Below, piece after piece: positions 15,805-23,459 of a stretch of DNA of 25,345 bases. How positions within the stretch are numbered: position 1 is the first letter of the stretch; each line of letters begins with the position of its first letter. Where the stretch lies: assembly GCA_038229295.1 (NCBI GenBank), contig JBBROO010000043.1:1-25345 (forward strand), read 5' to 3'. A program made the position numbers and the translations under genes. The notes under the pieces are model-generated. The model did not search any database. It was not told the origin of the DNA and was given only the letters and a program-made list of their open reading frames with translations. Source of the stretch: JAJPGZ01 sp038229295 (GTDB lineage: Bacteria > Verrucomicrobiota > Verrucomicrobiia > Chthoniobacterales > UBA10450).

Positions 15805-16170
15805 CTATCGCCGCACGTGATCGCCGTCGTGCGTCTTCACTTCGTGCCGCTGCTTATCGACGACCCGGCGCAATTCGCCCTCCATCGTTTTGAAGGCGTC
15901 GTGAATCACTTTCGTTAGGGCTTCGTGCGCGCCGTTGTTCATTTGTTTTTCGTCGGCCACGAGCTCATGTCGCGGCGCCACCGTCACATCGATGCGGCAA
16001 CGAAAAGGATTTCCTTTTTGATGGGTGTGATTGGTCTGCTCAATCGCCACATCGCAGCGGTTAATGTGATCGCAAAACTTTTCCAGCCGGGTGGCGTGCT
16101 CGAGAACGAGATTGTCGATCTTGTCTGACTTTTCCAAACCGCGATAAGTGATTTTGACGGGCAGTTGCAT
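15805..16170 (-). CDS. hpf: Ribosome hibernation promoting factor, HPF/RaiA family (short form)
   Basis: The 121-residue protein begins MQLPVKITYRGLEKSDKI and follows the beta-alpha-beta3-alpha HPF/RaiA fold, with HATRLEKFCDHINRCDVAIEQ, the FRCRIDVTVAPRHELVADE strand pair and HEALTKVIHDAFKTMEGELRRVVDKQR. It would bind the 30S subunit in stationary phase and block translation or promote dimers. The C-terminal dimerisation domain of long HPF is absent, and the tail is basic (EVKTHDGDHVRR). The internal turn around NHTHQKGNPF is slightly expanded. Start by first ATG; no ribosome site is evident. The neighbouring host-attachment-family gene is 51 nt upstream on the same strand, so the two may be co-expressed. 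The 10-mer at 16113 encodes K-I-D. Confidence 0.88.
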   Translation of the reverse strand: MQLPVKITYRGLEKSDKIDNLVLEHATRLEKFCDHINRCDVAIEQTNHTHQKGNPFRCRIDVTVAPRHELVADEKQMNNGAHEALTKVIHDAFKTMEGELRRVVDKQRHEVKTHDGDHVRR

Positions 16171-16221
16171 AATGAGTTAGACAACTTACGCCTTGCTGCT
16201 GATCACGCGCGAACGAAAAAA

Positions 16222-16671
16222 TTAGATCGGTTGCAGCGAGCGAAAATGTGACGGCAATTTCGCCGGCTCGATTTTCACCAAATCCGATTTCACGTGTTCG
16301 ACGATGCGGTCACGAATGTTGCCCGGCAAAAGATCGACAATCGCTCCGTGGATGTCGGACGCCGCGGCGAACGACCACGCTTCCACGCCATCGCTGTTCA
16401 CGATCTTCACGATTTGATCGGCCAGTTGTTTGTAAATGCGGCGCTCGGTTTCGGTTTCCAATTTACTTTCGCCGAATGACGCGCCGGGACGCGTGCCGTC
16501 AGTGTGGCGGCCGGCGAGATCGGTTAGCTTGTCGCTCATTCGCCCGTGCGCATCGGTGACGTCAAACGCTTGCACCAGTTGCAAGCTGGCGCCGCGCGTC
16601 GGCGTTTCCTTTACCTTGTACGCTTTCAAACTGCCGCGGTCGGTTACGATGATGAGAGAGCTCGGTGTCAT
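16222..16671 (-). CDS. Host-attachment-protein family (PF10116-like), function uncertain
   Basis: The 149-residue protein from the ATG at 16671 starts MTPSSLIIVTDRGSLKAYKV, a beta strand common at the start of this family. It continues with DKLTDLAGRHTDG, LETETERRIYKQLADQIVKIV and a C-terminal half with AAASDIHGAIVDLLPGNIRDRIVEHVKSDLVKI. This matches the host-attachment family (related to the bacterial baeRF group of the eRF1 fold); the family name derives from Agrobacterium and says little about role. The reading frame stays open upstream to 16908, but that extension translates an inverted repeat and overlaps glgX, so I reject it. It lies between hpf and glgX, all on the minus strand. The 10-mer at 16330 encodes V-D-L. 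Confidence 0.75.
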   Translation of the reverse strand: MTPSSLIIVTDRGSLKAYKVKETPTRGASLQLVQAFDVTDAHGRMSDKLTDLAGRHTDGTRPGASFGESKLETETERRIYKQLADQIVKIVNSDGVEAWSFAAASDIHGAIVDLLPGNIRDRIVEHVKSDLVKIEPAKLPSHFRSLQPI

Positions 16672-16768
16672 AAGATGAATGACGAATTGGGACGTAGGAA
16701 AAAACGCCGATGTATTTCTATATTTGAATTCGCCCGGCGCCGCAACCGTGCGCGGCAAAAGATTTATC

Positions 16769-16844
16769 GCACAAAGGCCACCAAGGTCACAACGGTCCCA
16801 TCTTGATTCAAAAAATTCCTTTGTGCACTTCGTGTCCTTTGTGC
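16769..16844. repeat. Intergenic imperfect inverted repeat, CACAAAGG type
   Basis: The left arm 16769-16792 (GCACAAAGGCCACCAAGGTC start) and right arm 16821-16844 (complement starts GCACAAAGGACACGAAGTGC) agree at 20 of 24 positions around a 28-nt centre. It occupies the gap between the host-attachment-family gene and the glgX stop, and translates to KDTKCTKE-like nonsense. The CACAAAGGACACGAAG word recalls a common dispersed element of soil Verrucomicrobia, from memory. Confidence 0.65.
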
Positions 16845-16852
16845 GAGACCTC

Positions 16853-19087
16853 TTAACTTTTCTTGCGCCCAGCGCGTTCTTCCTCGGCGCTGATCGCCGG
16901 AAATTCAACCGGCCGCCGCTTCCACGATTCCTGCCGGGCGCGCGCTTGGTCGCCGCTGGTCAATCGCAGCAAACACGCACTGCGCTCGCTAAGATCGACA
17001 TCGTCACCCGAGGCCACCTTCTTCGCTTTCTTGAGGAATCCGTCTTCGGAAGTCGTATCGAGAATCATTTCCCACTCCAGATGTTCTTCGCCCGGCATAA
17101 CGAACGGTATTGGTTCGAAGTGCGCATTGATCAAAAGCAAAAAGGTGTCGTCGCGAATCGGTTCTCCCTGAAAACTCAGAACGTCGACGGTGTCGCCGCT
17201 AAGTAGCATCCCGAGACAACGCACGAACGGCGACGCCCACTCTTCGTCGCTCATCTCGTTACCGCCCGGATTGAACCACATCACATCCCTGATCTCGCTT
17301 CCACGGATCCGCCGGCCCTGGAAAAATTTCGGCCGTCGAAAAACCGGATGGTCTTTACGAAGTTGGATTAGACGCTTCGTGAATTCGAGTAATCGATTCT
17401 GCTCCTCGTTGCGCTCCCAGTTAAACCAACTGATTTCGTTGTCCTGACAATAGGCGTTGTTGTTTCCGTTTTGCGTCCGGCCGAATTCGTCGCCGCCCGA
17501 TAACATCGGCACGCCTTGCGATAAAAAGAGAGTGGTCAGAAAATTTCGCCGCTGTCTCCGGCGCAAGATGTCGATCTTCGGATTGTCGGCCGGCCCTTCC
17601 GCGCCGCAATTCCACGACTGATTATTATTGTCGCCGTCCTGGTTCTTCTCGCCGTTCGCTTCGTTATGCTTGTCATTGTAGCTGACGAGATCGTGCAACG
17701 TGAATCCGTCATGCGCGGTGATAAAATTCACGCTCGCGTAGGGACGCCGCCCATCGTGCTGGTACAAATCCGGACTCCCCGTTAGGCGATACGCCATCTC
17801 GCCGATTTTCCCTTCGTCGCCTTTCCAATAGCTCCGCACCGTGTCGCGATATTTCCCGTTCCACTCCGCCCACAACACCGGGAAATTTCCGACCTGATAA
17901 CCGCCGTCGCCCACGTCCCACGGTTCCGCGATTAACTTCACCTGCGACAAGATTGGGTCCTGGTGAATGATTTCGAAAAACGCGTGCATTTTGTTCACGC
18001 CTTTTTCATCGCGCGCCAAGGTTGATGCGAGATCGAATCGAAAACCGTCCACATGCATTTCGAGCACCCAGTAACGCAAACTGTCCATCACCAGTTGTAG
18101 CGTGCGCGGATGCAAAAGATTGAAGGTGTTCCCGGTGCCGGTGAAGTCGAGATAGAAGCGCGGATTTTCCGTGAGCAACCGATACGAGGCAATGTTATCG
18201 ACGCCGCGAAAACTCAGCGTCGGTCCGAGATGATTTCCTTCGGCGGTGTGATTATAGACAACGTCGAGAATCACCTCTATGCCGCTGGCGTGGAGATTGC
18301 GCACCATCGATTTAAATTCCGTGACCTGCTCGCCCATCTGGCCGCTGCTTGCGTAGTCGCCGTGCGGCGCGAAGAAACCGATGGAGTTGTAGCCCCAGTA
18401 ATTAGTTAGGCCACGGTCGACCAAAACCTTGTCGTCGATGTGCGCGTGCACCGGCAACAACTCCACCGCCGTCACGCCGAGTTTTTTCAAATAATCGATC
18501 GCCGCCGTGCTGCCGAGACCGGCATAAGTGCCGCGCAAATTCTTCGGCACATCCGGGCATTCTTTGGTGAAGCCCTTCACATGCACTTCGTAGATCGACG
18601 ATTCCGCCAGTGGAATGCCGAGACGTTTGTCATCGCGCCAATCAAAAGCATTATCGATCACGACCGACTTCGGCATGCCCCACGCGTCATCGCGGAAATC
18701 GCGCGCCAGATCTTCCGACTTGTCGCCGACCACGTAAGAAAACATTTCGTCCGACCAATTCACATTCCCCGCGATCGCTTTTGCGTAAGGATCGAGCAGC
18801 AGCTTTGAAGAATTAAATCGCAGCCCGCGTTCCGGATCGTACGAACCCGAAACGCGAAATCCGTAGAGCTGTCCCGGCCGCGCATCCGGCAAAAAGACGT
18901 GCCAGACCTGGTCGGTGTGCTCCGTCATCGGGATGCGAATATTTTCCTGACGCGCGTCCAGATTATCGAACAGGCAAAGATCGACACTGGTCGCCATCTC
19001 GGAGAAGAGCGCGAAGTTGACGCCGTTGCCGAGCCACGTCGCGCCGAGTGGGTACGGATAGCCGAGCCAGATTTTTACCGGAGTCAT
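16853..19087 (-). CDS. glgX: Glycogen debranching enzyme GlgX (isoamylase family)
   Basis: The 744-residue GH13 enzyme hydrolyses alpha-1,6 branches of glycogen. The N-terminal CBM48-like domain (1-150) contains PLGATWLGNGVNFALFS and YGFRVSG. The catalytic barrel has VELLPVHAH, DVVYNHTAEG, nucleophile Asp352 (DGFRFDLA), acid/base Glu388 (IAEPWDVG) and transition-state Asp460 (TAHDGFTLHD). The C-terminal beta domain includes LLINAHFEPIPF. The length is typical (about 660-750), with a basic tail ending ERAGRKKS. Start at the ATG giving MTPVKIWLGYPYPLG; no ribosome site is obvious. Three 10-mer copies (16991, 17569, 18977) encode V-D-L, K-I-D and V-D-L, on alternating strands. No other glycogen gene is nearby, and the next gene is divergent. 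Confidence 0.96.
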   Translation of the reverse strand: MTPVKIWLGYPYPLGATWLGNGVNFALFSEMATSVDLCLFDNLDARQENIRIPMTEHTDQVWHVFLPDARPGQLYGFRVSGSYDPERGLRFNSSKLLLDPYAKAIAGNVNWSDEMFSYVVGDKSEDLARDFRDDAWGMPKSVVIDNAFDWRDDKRLGIPLAESSIYEVHVKGFTKECPDVPKNLRGTYAGLGSTAAIDYLKKLGVTAVELLPVHAHIDDKVLVDRGLTNYWGYNSIGFFAPHGDYASSGQMGEQVTEFKSMVRNLHASGIEVILDVVYNHTAEGNHLGPTLSFRGVDNIASYRLLTENPRFYLDFTGTGNTFNLLHPRTLQLVMDSLRYWVLEMHVDGFRFDLASTLARDEKGVNKMHAFFEIIHQDPILSQVKLIAEPWDVGDGGYQVGNFPVLWAEWNGKYRDTVRSYWKGDEGKIGEMAYRLTGSPDLYQHDGRRPYASVNFITAHDGFTLHDLVSYNDKHNEANGEKNQDGDNNNQSWNCGAEGPADNPKIDILRRRQRRNFLTTLFLSQGVPMLSGGDEFGRTQNGNNNAYCQDNEISWFNWERNEEQNRLLEFTKRLIQLRKDHPVFRRPKFFQGRRIRGSEIRDVMWFNPGGNEMSDEEWASPFVRCLGMLLSGDTVDVLSFQGEPIRDDTFLLLINAHFEPIPFVMPGEEHLEWEMILDTTSEDGFLKKAKKVASGDDVDLSERSACLLRLTSGDQARARQESWKRRPVEFPAISAEEERAGRKKS

Positions 19088-19172
19088 AAAAACGAATCGC
19101 TTCTATCCACTACGCGGCTCGGGTCTGCAATGGATGAATCGAATCATGTGTCGCGTATTGTAAGATCGACAT

Positions 19173-19739
19173 ATGTATTCGCTGCCCGATCCGGTTTTTC
19201 TCGGCGCGATTTACGGCATCTCCGAAATCGCTTTGGCAATCACACGCCGCTCCGGAAGACAAAGCCAATCGCGCGATCGGCATTCGCTCGCGCTGCTTTG
19301 GCTCGCCATTCTCGTCAGCATCACGCTCGCGATAATTTCCGCGCGACTCTTTCCCGCGGCGGCGCTGCCGCATTCACGCGCGTTTTATTTTCTGGGCCTG
19401 TTTCTATTTGTCAGCGGCATTGTCTTGCGCTGGTATGCGATCGCGGTACTCGGAAAATTTTTCACAGTCGATGTCGCGATTGCGAATCAACACCAACTCA
19501 TCGACTCCGGCCCGTACCGATTTGTCCGACATCCTTCCTACACCGGCGCGCTCATCGCCTTCCTCGGTTTCGGACTTTGCCTCGACAATTGGTTGTCGAT
19601 CTTATGTGTGTCGGCGCCGATCTTCGCCGCATTTCGCTGGCGCATTCAAATTGAAGAGAGCGCACTTCTCGACGCGCTCGGCGACGAATATCGCGTTTAC
19701 ACCGCGCGCACGAAACGTTTGCTCCCGTTTCTTTATTAG
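19173..19739 (+). CDS. Isoprenylcysteine carboxyl methyltransferase-family membrane protein
   Basis: The 188-residue protein has about four to five hydrophobic segments (8-24, 39-60, 70-92, 122-150). The ICMT/PEMT-like SAM-binding region near the C-terminus contains DSGPYRFVRHPSYTGALI (111-128), then RIQIEESALLDALGDEYRVYTARTKRLLPF, the E-E...Y...RLLP ending characteristic of the family. Bacterial members methylate small lipids or unknown substrates. The start codon is preceded by one exact copy of the 10-mer (19162-19171) ending 1 nt before the ATG, exactly where a ribosome-binding site would be, and no purine-rich site is present. Another copy at 19594 encodes S-I-L. It is divergent from glgX and convergent with the ACT gene. 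Confidence 0.85.
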   Translation: MYSLPDPVFLGAIYGISEIALAITRRSGRQSQSRDRHSLALLWLAILVSITLAIISARLFPAAALPHSRAFYFLGLFLFVSGIVLRWYAIAVLGKFFTVDVAIANQHQLIDSGPYRFVRHPSYTGALIAFLGFGLCLDNWLSILCVSAPIFAAFRWRIQIEESALLDALGDEYRVYTARTKRLLPFLY

Positions 19740-19756
19740 ACAGCCTGCGACTTTCG

Positions 19757-20185
19757 TTACAAACCGCGGAGCGCGCGCATCGCTTGCTCCACGTTGCTCG
19801 GCCGCAAAATGATGACGCACTTGGACGCGTCTGCGCTCGACGACAGATACACCGATTCAATATTGATCTCCGACTTGGCGAGACGTTCCGCGACCTTCGC
19901 CAGCATCCCGGGCTGATTGCCGCCCTCGATCAGGAGGACATCGGTTTGCACCGCCACCGCGCCCATCTCGTTCAGCAGCTTCAACGCTTTCGGCGAATCG
20001 CTCACCACCATTCGCACCAGCATCTCATCTCCGCGCGCTCCCGAGGTGGCTCCTTCCGTTCCCAACGCCTCGATATTAATCTTCGCCTTGGCCAACTCCT
20101 CACACACGCGAGCCAACGCACCGGGCCGATGCTCGATGTAGATCGCAAGTTGTGCCGCCGTGCTTAAAGAAAGTTTTGCGCTCAT
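19757..20185 (-). CDS. Tandem ACT-domain protein
   Basis: The 142-residue protein has two ACT domains. The first (about 12-70) has LAIYIEHRPGALARVCEELAKAKINIEAL. The second (about 80-142) has LLIEGGNQPGMLAKVAERLAKSEINIESVY. Both carry the PG-turn of amino-acid-binding ACT folds. There is no catalytic domain, so it is likely a small amino-acid-sensing regulator with unknown target. The start is well supported by AAAGGGAGGAC directly upstream (20186-20196, minus strand), one of the few strong ribosome sites in the window. It is convergent with the methyltransferase and divergent from the amino-acid permease, a neighbour that fits an amino-acid theme but does not prove a link. Confidence 0.88.
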   Translation of the reverse strand: MSAKLSLSTAAQLAIYIEHRPGALARVCEELAKAKINIEALGTEGATSGARGDEMLVRMVVSDSPKALKLLNEMGAVAVQTDVLLIEGGNQPGMLAKVAERLAKSEINIESVYLSSSADASKCVIILRPSNVEQAMRALRGL

Positions 20186-20254
20186 GTCCTCCCTTTATAA
20201 ATCCCACCGCGCCCTTCGCGCAAGATCGACATGAGAATCTTCGCCGCATTCGAC

Positions 20255-20316
20255 GTTGAACGTTGAGCGCCTGCCGCGCCGTAGGCTTGCCGAAGGCGGG
20301 TTGAGCGTTGAGCGTT
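20255..20316. repeat. GTTGA(A/G)CG tandem-like intergenic repeat with a central hairpin
   Basis: GTTGAACGTTGAGCG (20255-20269) and GTTGAGCGTTGAGCGTT (20300-20316) flank CGCGCCGTAGGCTTGCCGAAGGCGG, which can fold with a GCC/GGC stem. It precedes the permease start at 20329. The GTTGAGCGTTGAGCG and CGCCGTAG...GAAGGCGG words look like those of dispersed elements in soil Verrucomicrobia and Acidobacteria, from memory. One 10-mer copy (20222-20231) lies just upstream. Confidence 0.5.
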
Positions 20317-20328
20317 TGCCCCTCCGCG

Positions 20329-21651
20329 ATGAATCCTAACAAATCCGAACCGGCCTCCCGCCGCATCGGCCTCACCACCGCCTCCGCCATTGTCATCGCC
20401 AACATCATCGGCACCGGCGTCTTCACCAGTCTCGGTTTTCAATTGCCGCAAATCCATTCCGGCTTCGCCCTGCTGATGTTGTGGATCGTCGGCGGCATCG
20501 TCGCGCTTTGCGGCGCGCTTTGTTACGGCGAGCTCAGCGCCGCGCTCCCGCGCTCCGGCGGCGAATACCATTATCTCTCGCGCATTTATCATCCCGCGCT
20601 CGGCTTCATGGGCGGCATTGTCTCAGCCACCGTCGGGTTCGCCGCGCCCATCGCCCTCGCTTCGATGGCGTTCGGAAAATATTTCCACGGCGTTTTCAAT
20701 CTCGGCTCGCCCCTTTTTCTTTCCTTCGCCATGGTCTGGATCGTCGCGCTCGTCCACCTTTCGAATCTTCGCGTCGGCAGCGCGTTCCAAAATCTCTGGA
20801 CGCTTCTCAAAGTTGTTTTGATCGCCGCCCTCATCGCCGCCGGTTTGCTTGTCGATCCAAAACAACCGCTCACGTTTCTGCCTCAGCCCGGCGATACGAT
20901 GTCGATCTTCGCCGGGCCATTCGCTGTCGCTCTCGTCTTCGTCATGTATTCCTACTCCGGCTGGAACGCGGCCGTTTACATCACCGGCGAAATCGAGCAG
21001 CCGGAAAAAAATGTTCCCCGCTCACTTTTGTTAGGCACACTTCTCGTCATCGTCATCTACACCGCGCTTAATGCCGTCTTCCTCCTGGCCGCGCCACAAA
21101 ACGAAATGAGCGGCCAACTCGAAGTCGGATTGGTCGCCGGCAAACACATCTTCGGCGAAAACGGCGGCCGCGTAGTCGGCGCCATCATTTGCATTGGCCT
21201 CGTCTCCGCCATCAGCTCGATGACGTGGCTCGGCCCGCGCGTCATCATGGCGATGGGAGAAGATCACTGGCTGCTCCGACTGCTCGGCCGCAAAAATAAT
21301 CGCGGCGTTCCCGTCAACGCCGCGCTCCTCCAATTGCTCATCGTAAATCTCTTGCTGCTCACAAAAAGTTTCGAGCTCGTCGTCGTTTACATCGAGTTCA
21401 GTTTGCTGCTCTGTTCATTGCTCACCGTGGTGGGTGTCATCGTGCTGCGCTGGACACATCCGGAACTTTCGCGGCCTTATCGCGTGTGGGCCTATCCGTT
21501 GCCGCCGCTCATCTTCGCGTCCATCACCGTTTGGATGATGATCTATCTCTTGCGCTCGCGCCCAACTGAATCATTATCCGGTCTTGTCACCATGCTCGCC
21601 GGATTTGTCCTGTATTATTTCGCGGGAAAGCGGCACACCTCAATCTCATGA
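20329..21651 (+). CDS. APC-superfamily amino acid permease
   Basis: The 440-residue inner-membrane transporter has about 12 hydrophobic helices. The first helix has the APC signature ANIIGTGVFTSLGFQL; helix 2 has YGELSAALPRSGGEYHYLSRIYHP, the conserved E-L-x...P-x-x-GG-E-Y of LAT/APC members. Later regions include YSGWNAAVYITGEIEQPEKNVPRSLLLGT and RNNRGVPVNAALLQ-like loops. It probably imports or exchanges amino acids; the specificity cannot be read. I prefer the ATG at 20329 (MNPNKSEPASRRIGL) over a TTG at 20308 inside a repeat. Its last codons overlap the next gene by 4 nt (ATGA), so the two are translationally coupled. The 10-mer at 20900 encodes M-S-I-F. Confidence 0.9.
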   Translation: MNPNKSEPASRRIGLTTASAIVIANIIGTGVFTSLGFQLPQIHSGFALLMLWIVGGIVALCGALCYGELSAALPRSGGEYHYLSRIYHPALGFMGGIVSATVGFAAPIALASMAFGKYFHGVFNLGSPLFLSFAMVWIVALVHLSNLRVGSAFQNLWTLLKVVLIAALIAAGLLVDPKQPLTFLPQPGDTMSIFAGPFAVALVFVMYSYSGWNAAVYITGEIEQPEKNVPRSLLLGTLLVIVIYTALNAVFLLAAPQNEMSGQLEVGLVAGKHIFGENGGRVVGAIICIGLVSAISSMTWLGPRVIMAMGEDHWLLRLLGRKNNRGVPVNAALLQLLIVNLLLLTKSFELVVVYIEFSLLLCSLLTVVGVIVLRWTHPELSRPYRVWAYPLPPLIFASITVWMMIYLLRSRPTESLSGLVTMLAGFVLYYFAGKRHTSIS

Positions 21652-22790
21652 AGATCGTTCTTAGCCTAACGACGGCTGTAATCACGATGTCGATCTTGGC
21701 CGCGCCGGCCGAGGCTCGCCGGCGTCCGGCCCAAAGCGCGCCGCAAGTTTCCGCAGTGCCGGCACAACCGCCGCCGCCGCCGCCGGACGACACCGCGAAA
21801 TTTCTCGCCGGCATGCCGCTTCCGAAAAATTCACCGCTCGCGCCGCTCGAGCAGGATCCGGCCTGGAAACAACACGCCGCTTATTTCGAAAAAGCTTTCG
21901 CCAAATTAAACAACGGCAAGTTGCAGAAACTGCGCAATTGGCAAAACACATTTCTGCCCGAATCAAAAGATCCGCTGCCGGTCGCCTACTACATGTTCAG
22001 CGGTCCCGACTTTCTTTTCGTCGATCAATTTTTTCCGAACGCGTCCGTTTACATCATGTGCGGCAAAGAATCGATGGGGCCGCCGCCGGATCCTTTGCGC
22101 GTGAACAGCCTCATCAGCGCGCTCGGCAATTTGGAAAACGCGATGAAATCGTCACTCACCACCACCTACTTCATCACCCAGGATATGAAGGTCGATCTGC
22201 AGCAGCAAAATCTCAACGGCACCTTGCCGATCCTCTACGTCTTTCTCGCGCGCGCCGACAAATCCATCACCGAGGTCACATTCATTTCGCTAAATCGCGG
22301 CGGCGATTTTCAGGAAAGCGCGCCCGGCCGCGGTGGCACACCCGGCGTGCGCATTTCGTACATCGACAATCGCACTCACCGGAAGCAGACGCTCTTTTAT
22401 TTCACCACCGATATTTCTGACGGCGGCATCGCTTCCAGCCCGGCCTTCATGAATTTCTGCCACCATTACGGCGTCGGCGGCAGCTTTTTGAAATCGGCCT
22501 CCTATCTCATGTTCGAAAACGGCTTCGCCCGCGTCCGCGATTTCATTCTCGATCACAGCAACATCATCGTGCAGGACGACTCCGGAATTCCCGTCGCCCA
22601 TTTCAATCGCGCCAAATGGAACCTGCGCGTCTTCGGCAGTTACGTCGGCCCGATCGACATCTTCAAACAACATTTCCAAGCGCAACTGCGCGATCTCTAC
22701 GCGCCCGGCACCGCGCCGCCCTTCGGCATCGGCTTCGGCTACCAATGGGATTTCCGCAAAAGTAATCTCATCGTCGCCACGCGGAATTGA
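21648..22790 (+). CDS. Secreted protein of unknown function, coupled to the permease
   Basis: The 380-residue protein has a signal peptide (hydrophobic 3-18, likely cleaved after APAEA, residue 23), a Pro-rich linker (AQPPPPPPDDTAKF, about 38-52), and a mixed alpha/beta body. The body contains AYYMFSGPDFLFVDQFFPNASVYIMCGKESMG and, late, GGSFLKSASYLMFENGFARVRDFILDHSNIIVQDDSGIPVAHF. I do not recognise a named domain. Its aromatic-rich, well-formed body suggests a folded periplasmic or outer-membrane-associated protein rather than disorder. Overlapping the permease stop by ATGA, it would be made at the same time. The 10-mer at 21688 encodes M-S-I-L inside the signal peptide and GCCTAACG at 21664 encodes L-T, so both words sit in the first 50 nt. 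Confidence 0.75.
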   Translation: MKIVLSLTTAVITMSILAAPAEARRRPAQSAPQVSAVPAQPPPPPPDDTAKFLAGMPLPKNSPLAPLEQDPAWKQHAAYFEKAFAKLNNGKLQKLRNWQNTFLPESKDPLPVAYYMFSGPDFLFVDQFFPNASVYIMCGKESMGPPPDPLRVNSLISALGNLENAMKSSLTTTYFITQDMKVDLQQQNLNGTLPILYVFLARADKSITEVTFISLNRGGDFQESAPGRGGTPGVRISYIDNRTHRKQTLFYFTTDISDGGIASSPAFMNFCHHYGVGGSFLKSASYLMFENGFARVRDFILDHSNIIVQDDSGIPVAHFNRAKWNLRVFGSYVGPIDIFKQHFQAQLRDLYAPGTAPPFGIGFGYQWDFRKSNLIVATRN

Positions 22791-22812
22791 TTTTGCGGCC
22801 AATGTTGCCGCT

Positions 22813-22845
22813 GATGTTGTAGCTGCCGCCGTCACTGGCGGCAGA
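22813..22845. repeat. REP-like hairpin element, copy 1
   Basis: The 33-nt stretch 22813-22845, starting GATGTTGTAGCTGCCGCCG, is identical to 23373-23405. CTGCCGCC and GGCGGCAG form an 8-bp perfect stem with loop GTCACT. It sits in the gap between the two secreted-protein genes and could stabilise or end transcripts. Confidence 0.85.
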
Positions 22846-22910
22846 ATCATTGCATCGTCCTGCGCGCTGCGATACGATCCCGACATCGTTAGGCAACGTC
22901 GTGCTCGAAA

Positions 22911-23357
22911 ATGAAAATCAAAATAAACCTGGTTCACGTCTGTCTAGCGCTGGCTTTCGCGGTAGTGGCCGCCGCGCAATCCGATACTCGCTTTGATGGA
23001 ACATGGGTTGGAATAGAAACGCTCACGCCCAGTTCAAAAGTTAATCCGACGTTGCAGAAATCATTTCCGTCGCGTGGCCGCGCCATCATCGTCATCGCCG
23101 AAAATGCGAAGTTGTTAGGCGTGGTGCAGGGACGTTGCCCCGGCCGCTATGACAAAGTGCGCCGCGATGGTGATGTGCTCAAATGCAGCGCGGGCGATTG
23201 CGCATTCGCGCTCACGTTGTCGCGAGATGGCAAAACGTTAGTGGAAACAGGCTCCTGTAAAATTGTCAGCGAATGGCTGTTTAATATGAATGGCGCGCAT
23301 ATCCCGGTGACGTGGCTCCCGCTTGACATCAACGGCGAATTCCACCGCGCAAAATAA
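22911..23357 (+). CDS. Small secreted protein, possibly lipocalin-like, unknown function
   Basis: The 148-residue protein has a signal peptide (LVHVCLALAFAVVAAAQ, cleaved near residue 22). The mature part begins SDTRFDGTWVGIETL, a start shared by many small secreted beta-barrel or lipocalin-like bacterial proteins. Four cysteines remain after cleavage (Cys76, Cys92, Cys97, Cys116), consistent with two disulphides in the periplasm. No catalytic motif is recognised. It is flanked on both sides by copies of the same REP-like hairpin, so it may have been moved or bracketed by that element. It carries no exact 10-mer, but has TGTTAGGC at 23113 encoding L-L-G. Confidence 0.75.
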   Translation: MKIKINLVHVCLALAFAVVAAAQSDTRFDGTWVGIETLTPSSKVNPTLQKSFPSRGRAIIVIAENAKLLGVVQGRCPGRYDKVRRDGDVLKCSAGDCAFALTLSRDGKTLVETGSCKIVSEWLFNMNGAHIPVTWLPLDINGEFHRAK

Positions 23358-23372
23358 CTGCATCGTGCCGCC

Positions 23373-23405
23373 GATGTTGTAGCTGCCGCCGTCACTGGCG
23401 GCAGA
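23373..23405. repeat. REP-like hairpin element, copy 2
   Basis: Identical over 33 nt to copy 1 at 22813-22845, with the same 8-bp CTGCCGCC/GGCGGCAG stem. It begins 15 nt after the stop of the small secreted protein and, with copy 3, can form a larger inverted pair between convergent genes. Confidence 0.85.
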
Positions 23406-23429
23406 CCCCGAGCAAGAACACACACTGAT

Positions 23430-23459
23430 TCTGCCGCCAGAGCCGGCGGCAGCTACAAC
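23430..23459. repeat. REP-like hairpin element, copy 3, inverted
   Basis: TCTGCCGCCAG...CGGCGGCAGCTACAAC is the reverse complement of copies 1 and 2 except for the loop (AGC instead of TGAC). It abuts the stop codon of the amidase gene on the minus strand, so the inverted pair 23373-23459 lies exactly between convergent stops, as bidirectional terminator-like REP pairs do. Confidence 0.8.

Noticed and set aside
16222..16671. Phage or prophage gene because of the name host attachment protein
   Set aside because: No other phage genes are present; the family name comes from Agrobacterium plant attachment and the gene sits among housekeeping genes.
16672..16908. N-terminal extension of the host-attachment-family gene up to 16908
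   Set aside because: It translates an inverted repeat (16769-16844), overlaps the glgX end, and the family's first beta strand starts at the ATG at 16671.
20308..20328. TTG start of the permease at 20308
   Set aside because: It lies in the GTTGAGCG repeat; the ATG at 20329 gives a normal permease N-terminus.
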